A stretch of 64,000 nt of DNA from Coix lacryma-jobi var. lacryma-jobi (taxonomy: Eukaryota; Streptophyta; Magnoliopsida; Poales; Poaceae): assembly GCA_009763385.1 (NCBI GenBank), contig CM019822.1, positions 7,782,127 to 7,846,126 of the forward strand. The letters are read 5' to 3'. Positions 45,299 to 58,816 of this stretch are shown piece after piece; the stretch's first letter is position 1, and each line of letters opens with the position of its first letter. A model generated the notes under the pieces. It saw only the letters and a program-made list of their open reading frames with translations. It was not told the origin of the DNA and ran no database searches. The translations under genes and the position numbers were made by a program.

Positions 45299-45536
45299 TT
45301 AGGCCTTGTTCAGTTCGCGAAATATTTGGCGAAAAGTTACTGTAGTAGTTTTCGTTGTTATTTGACAAACTTTGTCCAAACATGACCTAACTAGACTTAA
45401 AAGATTCGTCTCCACATGAGCAGACTAAAAGTACAATTATTTATTTATTTACCTACATTTAATGCTCCATGCATGCGTCTAAATATTCTACTTCGCAATA
45501 TTTTTGGCCAAATGTTGGCAACTGAACAAGGCCTTA
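45299..45536. mobile_element. Tourist-like (PIF/Harbinger) MITE
   Basis: The element 45302-45533 has inverted ends ggccttgttcagtt and aactgaacaaggcc with tta duplications on both sides, the pattern of Tourist MITEs. A related, more decayed copy is at 47672-47881, sharing ctccatgcatgcgtctaaa. Confidence 0.88.
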
Positions 45537-46094
45537 GGTCCCTAATTTTGTGTGTATTTTCACTATGCGCTGGTTAGGTTCCTACGGATGCGATTAAGAA
45601 GGAATTGTTGTATGGGAGAATTAGACTATCTGCACTCATATTCCTCTATTTTCATCATCTATACTGTCTGGTCATCAATATTCTCTCCTCTATACTGATT
45701 TCTCCCGCATCCATCTATCCTCTGTATCATTCTCTATCCACTGTGGGCCCACTTATCACTTTATCTAAATATATCCATGAGAGATCTAGTTTTAAAAAAT
45801 TAATTACAACGAGTTAAATGGTGCAATCAGAATTTAATTTGAATTTTCCGTTTGTGAGATATAACATTTTTTGACTGTTAAAAACGTGATGCCAACACTT
45901 TATTCTCTCACCTTCATCCCCTCTCTCCACGTGATTGGCCGGCATAGCTTTAGCGTTTGTGCGGTACTTCTCTCAATTTAGCGAACAGAGCGTTGTGCAG
46001 AGCCATTCTACGTACCGCGCTGCAGGCCGATGTACGCGAAATGACTCCGCTATACTTTTTACCGTATGAGATACAGGAGCCGGTGCAGACAGTC

Positions 46095-46380
46095 TTAGGT
46101 GTATGGCCCTAGAAAAAACTCAGTTTAGGTATTTGGCCTCTTTTCATATATATAAATATGGATATATCAATGTAAAAAAAAATATACAATGAACAAATAA
46201 AACTCTATTTTTTTCTGCCAGGGGTAATATGGTCTTTTTACCACCCGAGTTAACACTGTTACATGTCTGAATGGACGGAAGGTCATACATCTAAATAAAA
46301 TTTGATCTAAGGCCATAGAACCAAATTCAAAAAAAAAACCAAATACCTAAACTGAGTTTTTTCTAGGGCCATACACCTAA
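46095..46380. mobile_element. Long-TIR MITE-like element
   Basis: Ends of about 40 bp (ttaggtgtatggccctagaa..., and the complement closing at 46380) are nearly perfect inverted repeats around an AT-rich centre. I cannot define a target duplication, so the superfamily is open. Confidence 0.75.
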
Positions 46381-47671
46381 TTCTCCCTTGTTGTATTTGT
46401 AAGCTTGTCTTTGGATTCGTATTTAACACTGTTATTAAGAGTGAATATTTGCTCACAAGCAGGTTTGTGAGTCCTACGTCCTTAAAATTTCAATGTGTAT
46501 AACTATTTGCATCTACATATGAAAAAAGGCTTTATTAGCAAACAAATGAATTGTGATCGTTGTATGTGTTATACTACTGTTGATTATGAATCAACAGAAT
46601 TTAGAACACATATAAATGTATGGGTTAAGCTCAAAATTGTTACTTAGCAGTCTAAATTCATATTCGATTGAAAAATGTAACAAAAGTTTGTAAAAATATG
46701 GTTACATGGTTTTTCTTATCCGTCATCATTTCATGTGAAAAAAATCCTCACCAAAATGTTGGAGATGAATCGATATTTCAACATTGCATCAAAAGTATCA
46801 TCTATTTTAGAAAAAAATAATGGCAGAAGCAATTCTTTAGGATATTATTCTCTCGGTTTCAAATTCTAAGCGGTTTTAACTTTGCTTTGAGCCAAAATCT
46901 ACAACTATGGTCAAGTTCATAGAAGAAAATAACATCTACACAATATCAAATAAATGTGTTAGCAAAATATATTTCACGATGTATTTAATTATTGTAAAGC
47001 TTGTGTGTTGTTGTGTGTTTCACAATTTAGTTGAAATTTGAAAAGTTTAACTTATTTATTAGGATAAAATCAAATCAAAACAACTTAAAACTCAGAACAT
47101 AGGAACGCAGAGAGCACATATCATGGGAGTCTATCATAGAGAGAATAGGGATTCCATTCCAAATAGCAGAACTTTAGTACTAGAGTAAGCACAATAAGCA
47201 ATTTGTTTAGAGAAGCGTAGCATGGGCGTGGTCCTTGTCACGACTCGTATCATAAGTTCATAACAATTGCGAATAAATACGGGTCACTCATTCAAATTTC
47301 AAACACGTCGTAGCGTAGCATTCCAACGTGACCCACCAAGCCGAGTGCTCCGCTGATTGATCTGCGCGGCAAAGAGCACGTGGGGTCGCAACGCAACGTG
47401 GTGCACGGCCCAGATTCGCCCAATAGGGCGAGTTCAAGACCTTGGCCCAACGAACGCGCCGCGATTCGCTCCAGCCACCGGGCCACGGTTTTTACGAGGC
47501 CGTCCATAGATGGCCGCCGCTTTTTTTTTTTCTATCACTCCTCGTTTGAACAATTACCCTCTTGCCCTTGATAGCCAGCGGCCATCCCCCTCACGCAGTC
47601 GTCACGCGTCATAGCGTCGTGCTGCACGGCCAGCGGCGCGTAGTAGGAGGACGCAAGGGATTTGGGCTTGA
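46381..47671. other. Intergenic, no supported gene
   Basis: Mostly AT-rich. A GC-rich patch (47290-47530) gives short frames on both strands without recognisable products. Confidence 0.5.
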
Positions 47672-47881
47672 GGGTGTGTTTAGTTTTGGTAGCACTTTCG
47701 TTATTACTGTATTTGACAAACTTTGTTTAAATATGGATCAACTAAACTCAAAAGATTCGTTTCGACATTTACAAACAAACTGTGCAATTAGTTATTTTTA
47801 TCTACATTTAATACTCCATGCATGCGTCTAAAGATTCGATGTGATGGAGAATCTTATAAATATTTGGGATCTAAACATGCC
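47672..47881. mobile_element. Decayed Tourist-like MITE
   Basis: Begins gggtgtgtttagtt and ends gggatctaaacatgcc, degraded versions of the ggcc...tgtttag ends. The interior matches the element at 45302-45533. Confidence 0.65.
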
Positions 47882-48929
47882 ATGAGTCTGGTGCATGCGA
47901 GTGTTGTCTCGCTGAGGCCGGTGTCGTGCATACACACGCAGACGACGAGCTCCGCGTGGCGTTCGTGACCGTATCGTGGCGGACGGTGTGTTCTTGCGTG
48001 CGTGCGGTGGTCGGTGGAATCGTTCGCCAGCGGTGTATGCACGCACGCACGCCAAACTCTCCTCCAAAGCCAGCGACGCCAAATAAACTGTGGGGAACTA
48101 GAGATAGACGTGACCAACACATATGCCTGCTGCCACTGCCAGATGGAGCCCGCTAGGCTGGCAGGCTAAGATTTTAAGTATATGATCATTCGGCTTATTA
48201 TATGGATTATATTATATATACTCCTTGTTATTAGGGGAAAACGGCCTTATTCACCTCCTTTGCCGGCCATATATTGGAGTTTGAAGAAGCTGTGCACGTT
48301 AAAGAAAGCATTTTTTTCTTGTCGCGCTCGCGCCGTTTAGCCCCGCGATTTCTTCGCTTGCTTGTAACCATTTACTATATATATCAAGTCGTTTTCGCAC
48401 CGACCGTACCGGTGGGGGATGAGTACGTTCCAAAATAGCGTGATTCCTAAGAGAGACAATCACAATCACAATCTATTTAAGACGATGCATCAGGACGCTG
48501 AAAACTTCTTGATGGGTTTCAAGAAGAACGGTCCCTGTGTTCGTTTGTCGTTTGCTACTTTTTTTATAACAGTATGTCATTTGCTACTTGCTGGTTGCTG
48601 CTAGTACCATGCATGCCCCAGGGGCGTCTATCACGTCACGTCTAGTGTAGATTCGTGCATATGGGAAGAGAGAATAGATCCACGTAAATCAGGCCCAGAA
48701 CTTTAGCCCAACGAAGGAAACTACCTATGAAGCAGTATTGGGCTCTAGTACAGCCCAGTTCAAGTGTAAATCCAGTTAGCGTGGGACTGATCATATAAGA
48801 GAGTTTGTTTTTTTTTCAGTTGGCATCTCTTAGAGAGTTAGAGTTTGTTATTTTTTCCTTCCTTAAAAGTTATAGTTTAATGAGTTACAAAAAAAAATGA
48901 GAGAAAGATAGTGAGTTGCCAAGGAAGTA
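47882..48929. other. Intergenic, no supported gene
   Basis: A GC-rich patch (47882-48160) with overlapping short frames on both strands, followed by AT-rich DNA. No domain or RNA gene seen. Confidence 0.45.
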
Positions 48930-49160
48930 CTCCCTTCGTCGACCGTCCTAAATTAAGTGTCGCTTTTGATTTTCGTGATACAAGCTTGATTCGATTTATA
49001 GAAAATACGTGCAACTTTTACATATTTAGATAAATTTGTTTAAAAACTATATTCCAAATTTTTTCTAATAACACTAATTATGTACTATAAATACAAATAT
49101 TAATATTCTAAAAATACATTTAGTCAAGTTGTTTCTTAAGAAGCGAAAACAACATTGTTT
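48930..49160. mobile_element. Possible MITE remnant
   Basis: Begins actcccttcgtcgaccgtcc with a Stowaway-like terminus and an AT-rich interior, but no matching right end is evident. Confidence 0.35.
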
Positions 49161-49233
49161 TTAAACATGGAAACGATCTCCATTACTTGGAACTTAAAGC
49201 CAAATCATTGGGTACAAGAACTTTGGTACAATC

Positions 49234-49472
49234 TACTCCATCCATTCCAAGAATCTTGAAGAGTCAAAGCTTTATCAAGTTTGACCAAAATTATAGAGAG
49301 AAATACAAATATTTATGACATTAAATAGGTATATTATGAAAATATAACTAATAAAGAATCTAACTATACTTAGTTAATACCATAAATGTTATTATCTTAT
49401 ATTGTATAAATTTGATCAAACTTAGAAAATTTTGACTTTTCGAGATTCTTGGAAAGACTTATACTTTGGGAA
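49234..49472. mobile_element. Stowaway-like MITE (family B), inverted and decayed
   Basis: tactccatccattccaagaatc at the left and gattcttggaaagacttatac at the right. The interior is the reverse complement of the nested MITE at 2411-2670. Confidence 0.75.
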
Positions 49473-49549
49473 GAAAACATGCAATTCTAGCACAGTGTCA
49501 TGTTTTAGTATCTTAAGTTTAAACAATTATGGATAAAAATATATTAATA

Positions 49550-49812
49550 TACTCCCTCCGTATTGGTATTAGAAGTCGTTTTGGACAACGTTTGAGTCAA
49601 ACTTTGGGAATATAAATCATGAATAACTCTCAAGTTGTTGAGTTTGAAAATGTGAAAATTATATGAATAGATTTGTCTTAAAAAATATTTTCATAAAAAT
49701 ACACATATATCATTTTTTGATAAATATTTTTATCAAAACAATAAGTCAAAGTTGTGTTTTGGAGACCGTGTCGCTGTCCAAAACGACTTCTGATACCAAT
49801 ACGGAGGGAGTA
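49550..49812. mobile_element. Stowaway-like MITE (family A)
   Basis: TA-ctccctccgtattggtat ... ataccaatacggagggag-TA with a long inverted repeat. The interior (gagaccgtgtcgctgtccaaa) matches family A at 2286-2805 and 18299-18552. Confidence 0.88.
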
Positions 49813-51034
49813 TATGATATCAAATAAACATCATTAGATTAATTACAAAATCTACTTTTGCATTAAATTATTTTGGATTGATAAATATTAATACTATTCA
49901 TTAAAAACGTGGTCAAACATACTCTTCTTCTTCTTTTTTTTTGACACGGAGTCCGTAGTTGCATGACGGAGGGAGTATCCGTGATCGGACTACCTAAAGG
50001 CCGATCCATGTTCATATCAAGTGATTGCTTGTAACAAGAGATTATCACGGATTCCTTTATCCATCACAGCTAGCATGAAAAAGCTGCGTGCGCCAGACCC
50101 TTTCCCTCGACACGACACGGGAGGCAGCGCTCCCCGAGATCCGCCGCGACCCGTGGCGTTCGTGCCGAGCCCGCGTCGCGGCCTCGCGCCCTCGCGGTCG
50201 CGGGTCACGAGGAACTCGATCGCCCTCGGCAGTCGGCACCTCGGCTCTTGGCTCTTGGCCGCTATAGCGCCATGCCGCCGCCCATGCCATGCGCCGCCCA
50301 TGCCAAGCGTCGGCAGTGGCTTTGGTAGCGCCATGCCAATGCCATCACCACGCTGTTGCGGTTGTCCCCCATCAATCATTCGGACGGACACAGGGCCCTA
50401 CGGTCCCTACCGGAGTAACCCATCCCTGACACTCCACGAGACAGACCTCCATGGATGGGCATGGCCTTGGCCTCGGTCCCCAAACACTCGAAAGGGAAAA
50501 CCGGGAAGCAAGCGAATTTTTTACAGCCGCAGTTGTTACTGGTAATCAACTAACCATGCACGGGCAGGGCAGTTGCCGGTGCCAACACGAGCGACAGTGC
50601 AGTGCAGCAGTCGCCACGGAATCCCAGTGGCATGATCCAGGAGTAGGAAGCCCCAGGATCACGTAACAGTAACACTGCCCAGACGATCTTCAGCCAGCCT
50701 TAAACAGTGCTCCGCTTGAGCAGAGCATAGCCGTCTCAGCTGGATAACAGAACAAGTCAGTACAAGCAGACTGCCATAAATCCATTCCTTTAGTTGCACT
50801 TCGATTTTCCCAGCAAAACTCTATTTTAGTACACCTCGCACAATCCCAAACCACAGGGGTAAAAAAAGAAGTGAAATAACGGAGAAAAATAGCTAGTGCC
50901 TAGTGGAGTCCCAAGGAGAAGGCAGCATATTTACAGAGAACTCACAGGACACCAGATACCTCTTGTAAACTTTGTAACCAAAATGCTGCAAACTGCAGGC
51001 TTATCTCTCTGAGACCATCAGACAGACGATCGAT
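49813..51034. other. Region downstream of ERECTA
   Basis: 49813-50040 is AT-rich with a MITE-like end near 49965. 50060-50660 is GC-rich with overlapping frames on both strands and no recognisable product. 50660-51034 lies directly after the ERECTA stop codon and probably holds its 3' UTR. Confidence 0.45.
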
Positions 51035-54000
51035 CTACTCAGTGCTCCGCGATATCACCTCTCCAAACTTCATGAAGAGCTCGGCGTCGGACGCACTGGA
51101 TGAATTGGCGCAGGAAAGCGCGCTACCGCCTCGTAGGCCGATGTACTCGCTGACATAGCTCGGAACGGTGGATGACTTCTCCGACGCCTGTGGCTGTGCC
51201 TGCTTCGGGAGCGGGCCTGGGCAGACTAGGCTGTCCAGGACTCGAGCGACCTCATGCATGGTTGGTCGATCCGAGGGCTGCCTCTTGCTGCAAAGGAGCG
51301 CCAATTGGAACACCTTCTTGACCTCGCCAAGATCTTTGCACGTGTCGGTGATGTCTTGGTCGACCATCTCCATGACCGTGTTCTCTGCGGCTTTGGATAG
51401 GATCTGGAGGTAGCAGATAGCAAATGAGGACGGCAACTTTGATTAGCTCAGCAAGTTACAGATGCAAACATTCACAGAAGCGTTATTTCCCTGTGCCACC
51501 AAGACATCCAAGAACAGCAGCACTAATTCAACTTCGGGATTTTATATTTTTAACAACATATCAAAAAGTAAAAGTCAGCTATAAATATCGTGATAATAGT
51601 GTGCAGCATGTAAAAATTTCAGGCACATGATTGAAGGCAGGGGACAAGTATGGCAGGCTTTATGGGACACTGGCAAGTTATAATTGAACTTTCACCAGCC
51701 ATACAATGGATCACACCACCACAGTGAGCACAGATCTATTCACATGATGGGTTTCATTTTGCTGGTCCCCTCAGATGTAACCAGATCTAGCGCACATGAT
51801 TGAGTACATATTGAGCCATAAAATCTAAAGGGGAAGTAGGGAAAAAAATCAAGTAAATTATTGCAAGCAAGTAAAAAGGTACATGAAATAGTTACCAGGT
51901 GATGAAGATTGCACTCATCGTCGACAGGCTTTTTGCCAGTAAGCAACTCCAACAAGACAATGCCGTAGCTGTATACATCTGATTTCTCGTTCAACCGGGA
52001 TGTTCGTGCATACTCAGGGTCAATGTAGCCAATGGTACCCATCACGTACGTTGATGTGTGCGTCTTCGATACACACAAGCTCTTGGCAATACCAAAGTCA
52101 GCAAGATGAGCCTCATAATCTTTGTCTAGGAGGATATTCTTTGACTTCACATCCCTGTGAACTATCCGTGGACTGCATTCATGGTGTAGATAAGCCAGGC
52201 CTTGAGCAGCACCAAGAGCAATCTTGAGGCGAGCCTCCCAATCGAGTTTCTTTTTCTTCGATGAAGCTGCTAAAATTAACAAATATGTACCAATTAGAAA
52301 CATTTGCAGGAAGTTTATGATTGTCTTGTTAATGCATTGAAATACCCTAATAAAAGGAACAGTGACAATATCCAGACATCTTTATAGGAAAGTGACCAGT
52401 AGGTGCTTGCTGGCGGATGAACATGTGAAAGCTAACACAAGTGAAAAAGAGACTAGTCCTCTAAATACTATGCGCTTTGCCAAAAATGGTGTTATATGCA
52501 GCCTTACTCCCAAATGTATTCTGCATTTCTGTGTGAAATGTTTTAGCAATCTGCACTCACCATGTAAAATGTCCCAGAGGCTGCCACTTTCCATGTAATC
52601 ATAGAAAAGAAGATTCCCAGAAGGTGACAGGGAGTACCCCTGAAGGCTTACAAGATTCCGGTGTTTGATGCTTCCAACAGTCTCAAGTTCAGTCTCAAAT
52701 TCTTTCAAGCTCTGGGGGTAGTGAGCATATAGCTTTTTAATCGCAATCGGCTTGCCATCCTTCAGATCACATCTGTAGACTGTACTCGAGGCTCCGTAAC
52801 CAATAATGTATTTTTCACTCAAATTTTCAGTCATCCTCATTATATCATCATATACATAGAGGGCCATGTTCATGTGGAGGATCACAAGCTTGGGAGGAAC
52901 GTTGCTTGATGCTGCAGCAAGGTTATCTGTCACAGTGAATTACTAACATTATTTAATTAACAACCATACAAGTCACATAAAATTGTCAGCACATCTGACT
53001 TCTCAACTCAAGAGACAAGACAAGAATGAAAACTATTTGGGACAAAATGATTTGAAACTTCCAATATGACTAACACTAACAGTTACAAAATAGCTATTGG
53101 AATTTTTTTGTTAGCAACAGATGGGAAACCAACAATATGCATCACCTGGTTTGTTTACAGAGACATCTTTGCGCACTGGTGAGTTCTGCGGCCAGCAAAC
53201 AGCTACTAGGATAATGAGCAGAATAACAAGCCCTACGACACCAATGCCAATAAATGCAGCCTTTGGGGCCTTTGAGGTGGAGGCTGCAAACGAAAAAAGA
53301 GGGCATGGTTTATTAGCGATGTATGCTCAGAGCAACTTAATGAAGGTAATAATGTGCATACATCTCTTCAGTTGCGCAGCACTGGATAACTGTGCGCATG
53401 AAGAAGAGCGAAGCCAATAGCCACAAAGTCCAGGGTTACCCAAGAAGCTGAAAAAGTTGAGATATAAATACGGATTGGTAAACAAAGACATTATGAAGGA
53501 ACCATTTAATCCCAGAGGACAAAGAGCACCACCTGTCGGGTGAAAATCGTGAGAAGTTGTTGTCTGTAGGTACAATACCATAAAGGTGGTTGTATGATAC
53601 ATTTCTGCAAAAGTACTCAAGAATAAAGGCGCCATAAGTGAAAGCCAGAAACAGACGGTTTAAATAACTTTTTCAGTTGTTAACTTACAAGATATTGAGA
53701 CTCAAGCAGTAAGTAAGTGAAGAGACATCTCCAGTAATATTATTGCTTTCTAATTTTCTGAAAGAACAAAAAAATAAAGATCAGCCTGCAATAATTGGGC
53801 ACATAAGTTTCCTAAAAAAAAATGGGGCACACAATACATCAATAATGTTCAGTTCATTGCTTGAAGCCTTTCTACTGTACCAGTGTACCTTATCGATTTA
53901 TTGGTTTTGAAATGATATAAGAGGAAACATGAACACTTACAACAGTATCAGATTTTGTAGCATCCCAACCTCTTGAGGAATCAGACCACGGAGGTGGTTG

Positions 54001-57000
54001 TAGGACAAATCACTGAAATTGAAATAAATGTGTCAAAATTACTTTAAGGGATCAACATAGTAGATATATTCTTCCATTATTAAAAAAACATAGTAGAGAT
54101 TTTAGCACTGTTAGGTCAGAAGCTGTTTACATCTCCATGATGCTCCTCAAGTTCCCAAATTCAGCAGGTATGTGTCCAGCCACATTATTTTTGCTTAAGT
54201 TACTGCAAGAATTAGAGTGACATCATATCATGACATCATTCAAACATTTGCATTAAAATGATAGGTTATAAGACTTACAGCCTCAAAAGATGCTCTAGTT
54301 TCCCAATAGCTGAGGGAATTGAACCGGCGATCATGTTACACGATAAGTCCCTACAGATATCTTAATGTAAGATATCATAGCACCCAAAGCAATTACTTGA
54401 AAATAATGACTGATTAGCTGCCGGAACTTACAGAGTGTCTAAATTTCTCATTCTTGCTACCTCAATCGGAAGTGCTCCACTGAGATGATTTGATGACAGA
54501 TTCCTAAAAGGTATGGATGCGTACAAATTATTAAGTGATATAATCAGATCTGTACTATTATATAGTGGCAGCTTAGTTGATCACTAAAAATACAAATTAA
54601 ACAAGAAAACATTAGGAATCACCAAACCACTTACAGATAAGTCAGACTCTCGAGCTTGTGAAATGAACGTGGAATGGTTCCATTCAAATTATTGCCATAA
54701 GCATTGCTGTTGCAAGACAGAAGGTTATATATTGAACTGCCAAAGATGCCATAAAACTTCAGGAGAACAGATGGAACTTACAAACTAATGAGATTTGCAC
54801 AAGAACTTAAATTCTCAGGGATAGGTCCTATAAGGTTGTTGTTTGCAAGGTTCCTGTGAATAATAGTGACATGCGGCATTGACAAACATCTAAATTAGCA
54901 TTCCAGTAAGCATCATATGTAACAAATATGAAAAGAAATATACTTACAATTCAAACAATTCTGTGAGTTTTCCAAGATCAGGAGGAATGAACCCAGTCAA
55001 CAGATTGTCATCCAGTTCCCTGAAACCAGATGTATTTAAACTGGGAAGAACACTAAACTAACGAGAAGCAAAGTAACATAAAAACTACACCCTTACAGAT
55101 AATGCAGTGTCGACATATTACCAAGCTCTGGCGGTATTGGTCCAGTTAGCCTATTGCCTTGCAGGTATCTACCAGCACAAAATACTGTGAATGGGCCTTA
55201 CTTATGATTAAAAAGTTTGATGAAAGCTAGAATTTTTTGTCAGTGCAACTGCACTGGTAAAATCATCACTGATGAATCAACTATATGAAACAAATGTGTA
55301 ACAAATAAAAAAAAAGAGCTTACAATTTCTCAGTGTATGTCAAGTTGCCCAGTATAGATGGTACTGGGCCAGATAGCTCGTTGAAACTCAGATCCCTGGA
55401 TCATTACAAATTAAAAAAGAAAAGAAAAGAAAGTCCATTAGTGCTACTACCTCTGCTTACAATTCAAGAAACCTTAGAAGCCATAATTTAACTTACAGCA
55501 CTGCAAGAGCCTGCATAAGGCCAATCACTGATGGTATAGGGCCAGAGAACTTGTTCCCTTGCAAAGATCTGATACAGATAATTTACATATTTCAAATCAC
55601 TGCTTGCAATAATTAAACAAAAGCATTTGTTTCAACAAATAGGATTACTATCACATACAACGTAGCCACTTGCAGGAAACCAATATTGAATGGGATTTCT
55701 CCAGTAAGGTGATTGTTTGACAAATCCCTAAAATACTGAAAGGTCAGGAATGCTCTACAAGTAAAATATTGATCAGCGTTATTCAATTCAAAAGGAATAG
55801 AATGTACATACAAGACCTGAAAGCTCGTACAGTTCCCTATGGTTTCTGGTATTGTACCAGTCAAGCTATTGTTCTTCACGTCACTGAGATAAACATAAAT
55901 AACTTTCTGAATTTAATAAAGGGCATAACTTGATCCGTGATTATAAACGAAGGGAGGCAATTCACTCACAAGTACCACAGACCAGTTAACTGGCACATAT
56001 CAGGAGAGAGGCTTCCTTCTAAACTATTGCTTCGCAATCCCCTGCACATGAGAAATTTAGATGTGAACGAGTGTGATGAACCAAAAGGTGTCCTCACCCC
56101 ATTATGTGCATATATAGTGTAAATACCATTAATGGTTCAAGCTATAAATGACATAAAATTAGTTTGTAAGCATTTGCTAGGCTCTTAAACAGGCAACTGA
56201 GGGACTAAACAAAAACAAAATTTCGTCCTTCACAAGAAATACTTACAAGTATTGAAGAACCTCATTCCAATATATTAGATTTGGAATTTCACCACTTAGC
56301 TTGTTTTGAGCCAAGTCCCTATAGTGCATATTGCATTAGATTAAGCCCAGTTAATACCACATAATACATTATTAGGACTTACAATATCTTCAAATTTGGA
56401 AGTTGAGATAGTGTCGATGGAATCACCCCCACCAGCTTGTTGTTCTTCAAAATCCTACGAAAACAAAAAATAGCACCGCAAATGATGAAACAAGCAGTGA
56501 GGATAATTTTGTTTAACCTATACCTGGCATGAAAAATATAACCTACAAGTTCTCAAGGTGCTTCAGCTTGGATATGGAGAATGGTATGTCTCCTTCTAGA
56601 TTGTTAGAGGACAAGTCCCTGGATCAAAATAGGAGTGCTGTTAGGGAGTATTCATATAGAAATATAGGGACGGTAATCATAATCAAGAACACAAGAAATG
56701 CTAATTTAACAAGGAAACCCCCAGTAAAAGAAAAAAAAAGAGGGGGAGCCCGGAGGCTATAAATCCACTACTGAGGGGAGTTTACCGTCAACGAGCCATC
56801 GAATAATTGAAACTAAACCCATTTTTGAAAAAGTAAATGACATAAGAAAAACTGAAACCTACTTACAGAGTTTCAAGCAACGAACAATCACCAATCTCAT
56901 CAGGGATCTGTCCCGAGAGTCCATTCGACTTCAAATCGCTAGGCACAACCCAACATACAGTGAACAAAAAATGTCAAGCACAGCTCGGCATCTGAAAGTT

Positions 57001-57922
57001 TATATGAAGAAACAATACAGCATCACTACATTGAGACAACACGTTGCAGACTCCCGATGGCCGGTGAGATCTCACCCTCGAGATTGAGCCCAGAGAGGTT
57101 GCTGCACCGCATACAGGAATGGCATCAGTAACCGCGCATCGGCGCTAGCAGTATTGGACCCCAGTAGTTTTCGCTACAGGAAACTCTTACAGCGCCGCGA
57201 CAGCGAAGGTGACGTTGTCGCATAGCACGCCGCGCCACGAGCAGTAGCCCGGGGATGCGCCGTCGCCGGACCAATCGTACAGCGCGTTGCCGCCGTCGCG
57301 GAAGGATTTCTTGATCTCCAGCAGTGTTGCCCCTGGATCAGTAAAAGCAGCGGCGGCACCAGAGGAAGAAGAATCAATACTAGGGGGCGAAGTTAAGGAA
57401 AAACCGGAGTTCGTTAGGGCGAGTAGGAAAAAAATAATATCAACGGAATACAAATTAACACCCAAGGGAAACTAACACCAGGTTTCACGGACAGAAGTCA
57501 GAACATGGAGAGAAGAGCATCCAAGCACACGAAATGGCAGTAAAAACGCATTTTTACACAGAGCAAAGCGCATGAACACCGAATGAAAAAAGAAAACAGA
57601 ATCACAACAGGCCGCACTCTAGGATAGGATAGGGGGTGGTGTGCCCGGTAGCTAGCTCGGGTTGACGCGGCACCTGCACTGCAGAAACTGCTCCCCAAGG
57701 ACAGCAACGAACAGAAGATGCTACTACGAACAGGAAGCATGATTAGATTAATCAAGTACTTTACTCAATAGGAAAAGGAGCCACAGCTATAAACAAAGAC
57801 CACGCCTCCCTAATGCTAAAAGCGGCCGGCATCCTAGCGGCAGCGCTAATAAAATAGCAGCACAGCACGAGCACGAGCAAGCACCCGCGGCCGGCCCCTG
57901 AATGGATGAATCCTATCTACCT

Positions 57923-57957
<35 letters not shown>

Positions 57958-58120
57958 AGCAGCGCGAAACCCACCGCCCGCAAAACCTCTGCGTGAACCG
58001 AACCGAACTACCGAAGCACAGCAAGTCGGCGGGGCACCAACCGTCGTCGGCGACGGCGATGGAGGCGGCCGCGAGGAGGAGGACGAGGGCGGCGAGGGCC
58101 CGGAGGAGGAGGCGGGCCAT
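51035..58120 (-). CDS. ER: ERECTA-family LRR receptor-like kinase (994 aa, 27 exons)
   Basis: Exons 5' to 3': 58120-58042, 57332-57191, 57101-57030, 56938-56867, 56618-56547, 56454-56383, 56318-56247, 56041-55970, 55883-55812, 55727-55659, 55568-55497, 55395-55324, 55168-55097, 55019-54948, 54853-54782, 54706-54635, 54503-54432, 54350-54279, 54202-54131, 54012-53941, 53757-53689, 53604-53533, 53447-53362, 53283-53146, 52926-52561, 52266-51896, 51403-51035; all phases agree. Signal peptide (MARLLLRALAALVLLLAAAS), LRR cap with CSWRGVLCDN, about 20 LRRs mostly on separate 72-nt exons, TM helix about 587-608, then kinase with GYGASSTVY (about 669), AIKK (about 690), HRDVKSKN (about 785) and DFG (about 805). 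ERECTA receptors sit in the plasma membrane, bind EPF/EPFL peptides with TMM or SERKs, and control stomatal spacing and inflorescence growth. An in-frame ATG at 58168 would add 16 residues; I prefer 58120 because it gives a clean signal peptide. Confidence 0.96.
57924..57956. repeat. (CT)n microsatellite in ERECTA intron 1
   Basis: About 16 CT repeats, i.e. (GA)n on the coding strand, 86 bp downstream of the first exon. Polypurine GA tracts near plant 5' ends can bind BPC-type factors; that role here is inference. Confidence 0.9.
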
Positions 58121-58168
58121 GGACGGCGCTGAGCCGCGTCGGGGCCGGGGTCGGGGCAGCAGTGGCAT

Positions 58169-58590
58169 TCGCTCGCGAGGCGGGGGGTGGCGCGGTTTAA
58201 TGGACTCGGGGGTTTTGGTTGGTTTCTCGGGATGCCGAGCCTTGCGCTCTCCTCGTGGGAAGCGTCGGGTTGGCGAGGGAGGAGGGGATTTGGGTTCCTG
58301 TGCTGTGAAGACAGACGGTGGAAGTGGAAGGGGGCCACGTCCATGTGGTTCACTGCCGCATTGGTCGCCACTTCACTTTGGCCCGGTTGGATCCGGGGAT
58401 TACCCGGATTTTAGCCTCCATGGATAGGTTTTACCGTCGGCCTCCGTAGATCAAAAGCTGGATTTCTAGATTCTTTAATATTGTGTTTTTGGCTATTGAT
58501 TTTTATTTTGATAATAAACTTGAATTTTTCGACCCACAAAAATCAGAAAAGCTTTCTTAGAACGTGTTTTTTTTTAAAAAAAACTATACT
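58169..58590 (-). promoter_or_regulatory. ERECTA 5' region
   Basis: GC-rich DNA upstream of the ERECTA start, expected to hold the 5' UTR and promoter. No clear TATA box is visible on the minus strand. Small frames on both strands are unsupported. Confidence 0.4.
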
Positions 58591-58816
58591 TCTATAGTTT
58601 ACTAGTATAATGTTCGTGCTAACGCTACGGTTTTATTTTAGGGATACATATGAAAACAACAAATGATGATATTTTTTAGTATATATTGCTTGTGCTAATG
58701 CTATTTTTCAACCGGTGAAAGAAACACAAATTCAATATCTCACACAAATTGGTCATTTCTCATTCAAAAAATTGAAAAAATATATAGTCCACACAATGCT
58801 ACTCAGAAAGATCTTA

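Noticed and set aside
50021..50545. 174-codon plus-strand frame near the ERECTA 3' end
   Set aside because: Low-complexity Pro/Arg/Ser sequence in a GC-rich patch, with a competing minus-strand frame over the same DNA. No evidence of a gene.
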